Shown here one piece after another: positions 23,059-24,156 of a stretch of DNA of 24,156 bases. The stretch is from CAZBQG01 sp964493945 (GTDB taxonomy: Bacteria > Pseudomonadota > Alphaproteobacteria > Rhodospirillales > UBA2165): assembly GCA_964493945.1 (NCBI GenBank), contig CAZBQG010000027.1, positions 1 to 24,156 on the forward strand, in the 5' to 3' direction. The notes below the pieces were generated by a model. That model was not told the origin of the DNA, ran no database searches, and worked only from the letters and a program-made list of their open reading frames with translations. Each line of letters starts with the position of its first letter. Positions within the stretch are counted from its first letter, which is position 1. The position numbers were made by a program, and so were the translations under genes.

Positions 23059-24156
23059 TCACGGGAACAGGATGGAGGGATACCACAGCACGGCGATAAC
23101 CTGATCGAACAGAGTGTACATGAACGCCAAGCCGGCCGCAGCATAACCGAGCGCCAGCCACCATTTGTATCTGCCCCAGACCAGCAGATAAAGAGCCATG
23201 AACAGGGGCAGGGCGACGAGTTGCCCGGCGAGCACCGTAATCCCCAGGATGCCCAGCATCCAGAGCATGAAATAAGCCGTCCGGCCAAGCTCGTCCCGCG
23301 TCGGAAAGATGGCCTCCCTCTCGGCCCGGGCGGTGGCCATGTCGCGCAGGCTCAGGCCAATGACCAAAAGACCGAGCGCGATCGCCGGCGTCACCGTGAT
23401 CAGCGGAAAAAGCCCCGAATCCTTGGGCCAGCCGCGGGCCGGAAATATGGCGTAAATGAAGGCGCCCAGGAACAGCACGATAACCAACAGTCCAACCACA
23501 TGATCCACCCGCGCCGTTTCGCCGAGTTGCACCCCCTTGGACAACCGCCGTTGGCGGTAATTGTTGCGTATGACGAACAATATGGTGAGCACGATCAAGG
23601 CCAGGATCACCAGGCAGATGGGACGCCCCAGCCAGCTCAGGCCGTCATGCACCGACATGGCGATGGAGAAGGCGTCCTCCATGATCGGGCCGAGGATAAA
23701 GCCGAGCACCAGTGGCGGCCGCGGCACGCCGCCCTGCTTCATCATGTAGCCGAGCGCTCCGAAGGCCAGCAGCGCGTTCCAATCGCCGAGATTGTTGCCG
23801 CTGAGCCACGCCCCCATGAACACGAACAGGCAGATCGCCGGCACGATCAGATGGCCGCGCAGGAACGACACCTTGGCCACCTGGTTGGCCAGCGCCATGA
23901 GCAGCAGGGCGCCGAGCAGGTTGGCGATGGCCAGCGTCCACATCATGGCGAAAGTGATGGGCAGTTTGGTGGTCAGCATCTGGGGCCCGGGCTGCAGCCC
24001 CTGGATCAGCAAGGCGCCGAGCAGGATGGCCATCGGCGCGCTGCCCGGAATGCCGAAAGCCACCGTCGGCAGCAGCGCGCCGCCCTTCATCGCGTTGTTG
24101 GCGGTCTCCGGCGCGATCACGCCGCGAATGTCGCCCTTGCCGAATTGGGACTTGTC
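23059..24156 (-). CDS. tripartite tricarboxylate transporter permease, TctA-TctB fusion (partial at window edge)
   Basis: The gene enters from the right edge and lacks its N-terminal part. The visible frame begins FGKGDIRGVIAPETANNAMK, the conserved cytoplasmic loop of TctA, followed by TVAFGIPGSAPMAILLGALL and several membrane helices ending near IRNNYRQRRLSKG. About 150 more residues follow with four or five helices (VVGLLVIVLFLGAFIYAIFP, SGLFPLITVTPAIALGLLV, and a final pair ending LWYPSILFP), matching the TctB/DUF1468 small subunit. It therefore looks like both permease subunits in one chain. These inner-membrane systems take up carboxylates delivered by a periplasmic TctC/Bug protein, not visible here. 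Position at the head of the catabolic operon suggests it imports that pathway's acid. Confidence 0.85.
   Translation of the reverse strand, partial: DKSQFGKGDIRGVIAPETANNAMKGGALLPTVAFGIPGSAPMAILLGALLIQGLQPGPQMLTTKLPITFAMMWTLAIANLLGALLLMALANQVAKVSFLRGHLIVPAICLFVFMGAWLSGNNLGDWNALLAFGALGYMMKQGGVPRPPLVLGFILGPIMEDAFSIAMSVHDGLSWLGRPICLVILALIVLTILFVIRNNYRQRRLSKGVQLGETARVDHVVGLLVIVLFLGAFIYAIFPARGWPKDSGLFPLITVTPAIALGLLVIGLSLRDMATARAEREAIFPTRDELGRTAYFMLWMLGILGITVLAGQLVALPLFMALYLLVWGRYKWWLALGYAAAGLAFMYTLFDQVIAVLWYPSILFP

Overview
The window looks like chromosomal DNA of a GC-rich alphaproteobacterium, probably Rhodospirillales-like. This rests on family resemblance (chemotaxis-type regulators, tripartite tricarboxylate transport, many CoA-dependent catabolic genes) and was not tested by any search. 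I see no rRNA, tRNA, CRISPR array or complete insertion sequence.

Region 1 (about 1-5600) is a signalling island with heavy erosion. A receiver-metallo-beta-lactamase fusion lies on the minus strand. Behind it is debris: the C-terminal tail of a lost receiver, a small gene with a probable single-base frameshift, a 33-codon ORF ending in a CheR-docking-like pentapeptide (DWKEF), and the first ~31 codons of cheR. The cheR piece is joined by an apparent deletion to the middle of cheB, so cheB has lost half its receiver but keeps its esterase triad. Downstream and apparently intact are a Rec-Rec-GGEEF diguanylate cyclase and an unusual Rec-TM-Pro-rich-C-terminal-domain protein.

Region 2 (5598-13137, plus strand) is a tight operon: DUF429-like protein, SAM methyltransferase, HyuA, HyuB, and the E1 alpha and E1 beta subunits of a thiamine-diphosphate 2-oxoacid dehydrogenase. 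No E2 or E3 gene is present. The close spacing and start/stop overlaps suggest HyuAB and E1 act in one pathway that I cannot name.

Region 3 (13138-16184, minus strand) runs toward region 2 and carries an AMP-forming acyl-CoA ligase, a YfcG-like glutathione transferase and an SDR oxidoreductase. The SDR and E1 beta stop codons abut exactly (TGATCA).

Region 4 (16281-18425, plus strand) is a three-gene operon: DUF2249 protein, polytopic His-rich membrane protein and hemerythrin-like protein. This combination is typical of NO/O2-related or denitrification loci.

Region 5 (18426-18852) is a junction holding an AT-richer fragment of a Sel1-repeat protein and another short coding-like scrap.

Region 6 (18853-24156, minus strand) is a catabolic operon: TctA-TctB fusion permease (cut by the window edge), acyl-CoA dehydrogenase, hydroxycinnamoyl-CoA hydratase/lyase-like crotonase and an NDP-forming acyl-CoA synthetase. 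The last two resemble the FerB/FerA logic of ferulate catabolism. I infer a route for uptake and side-chain shortening of hydroxycinnamates or their dihydro forms.
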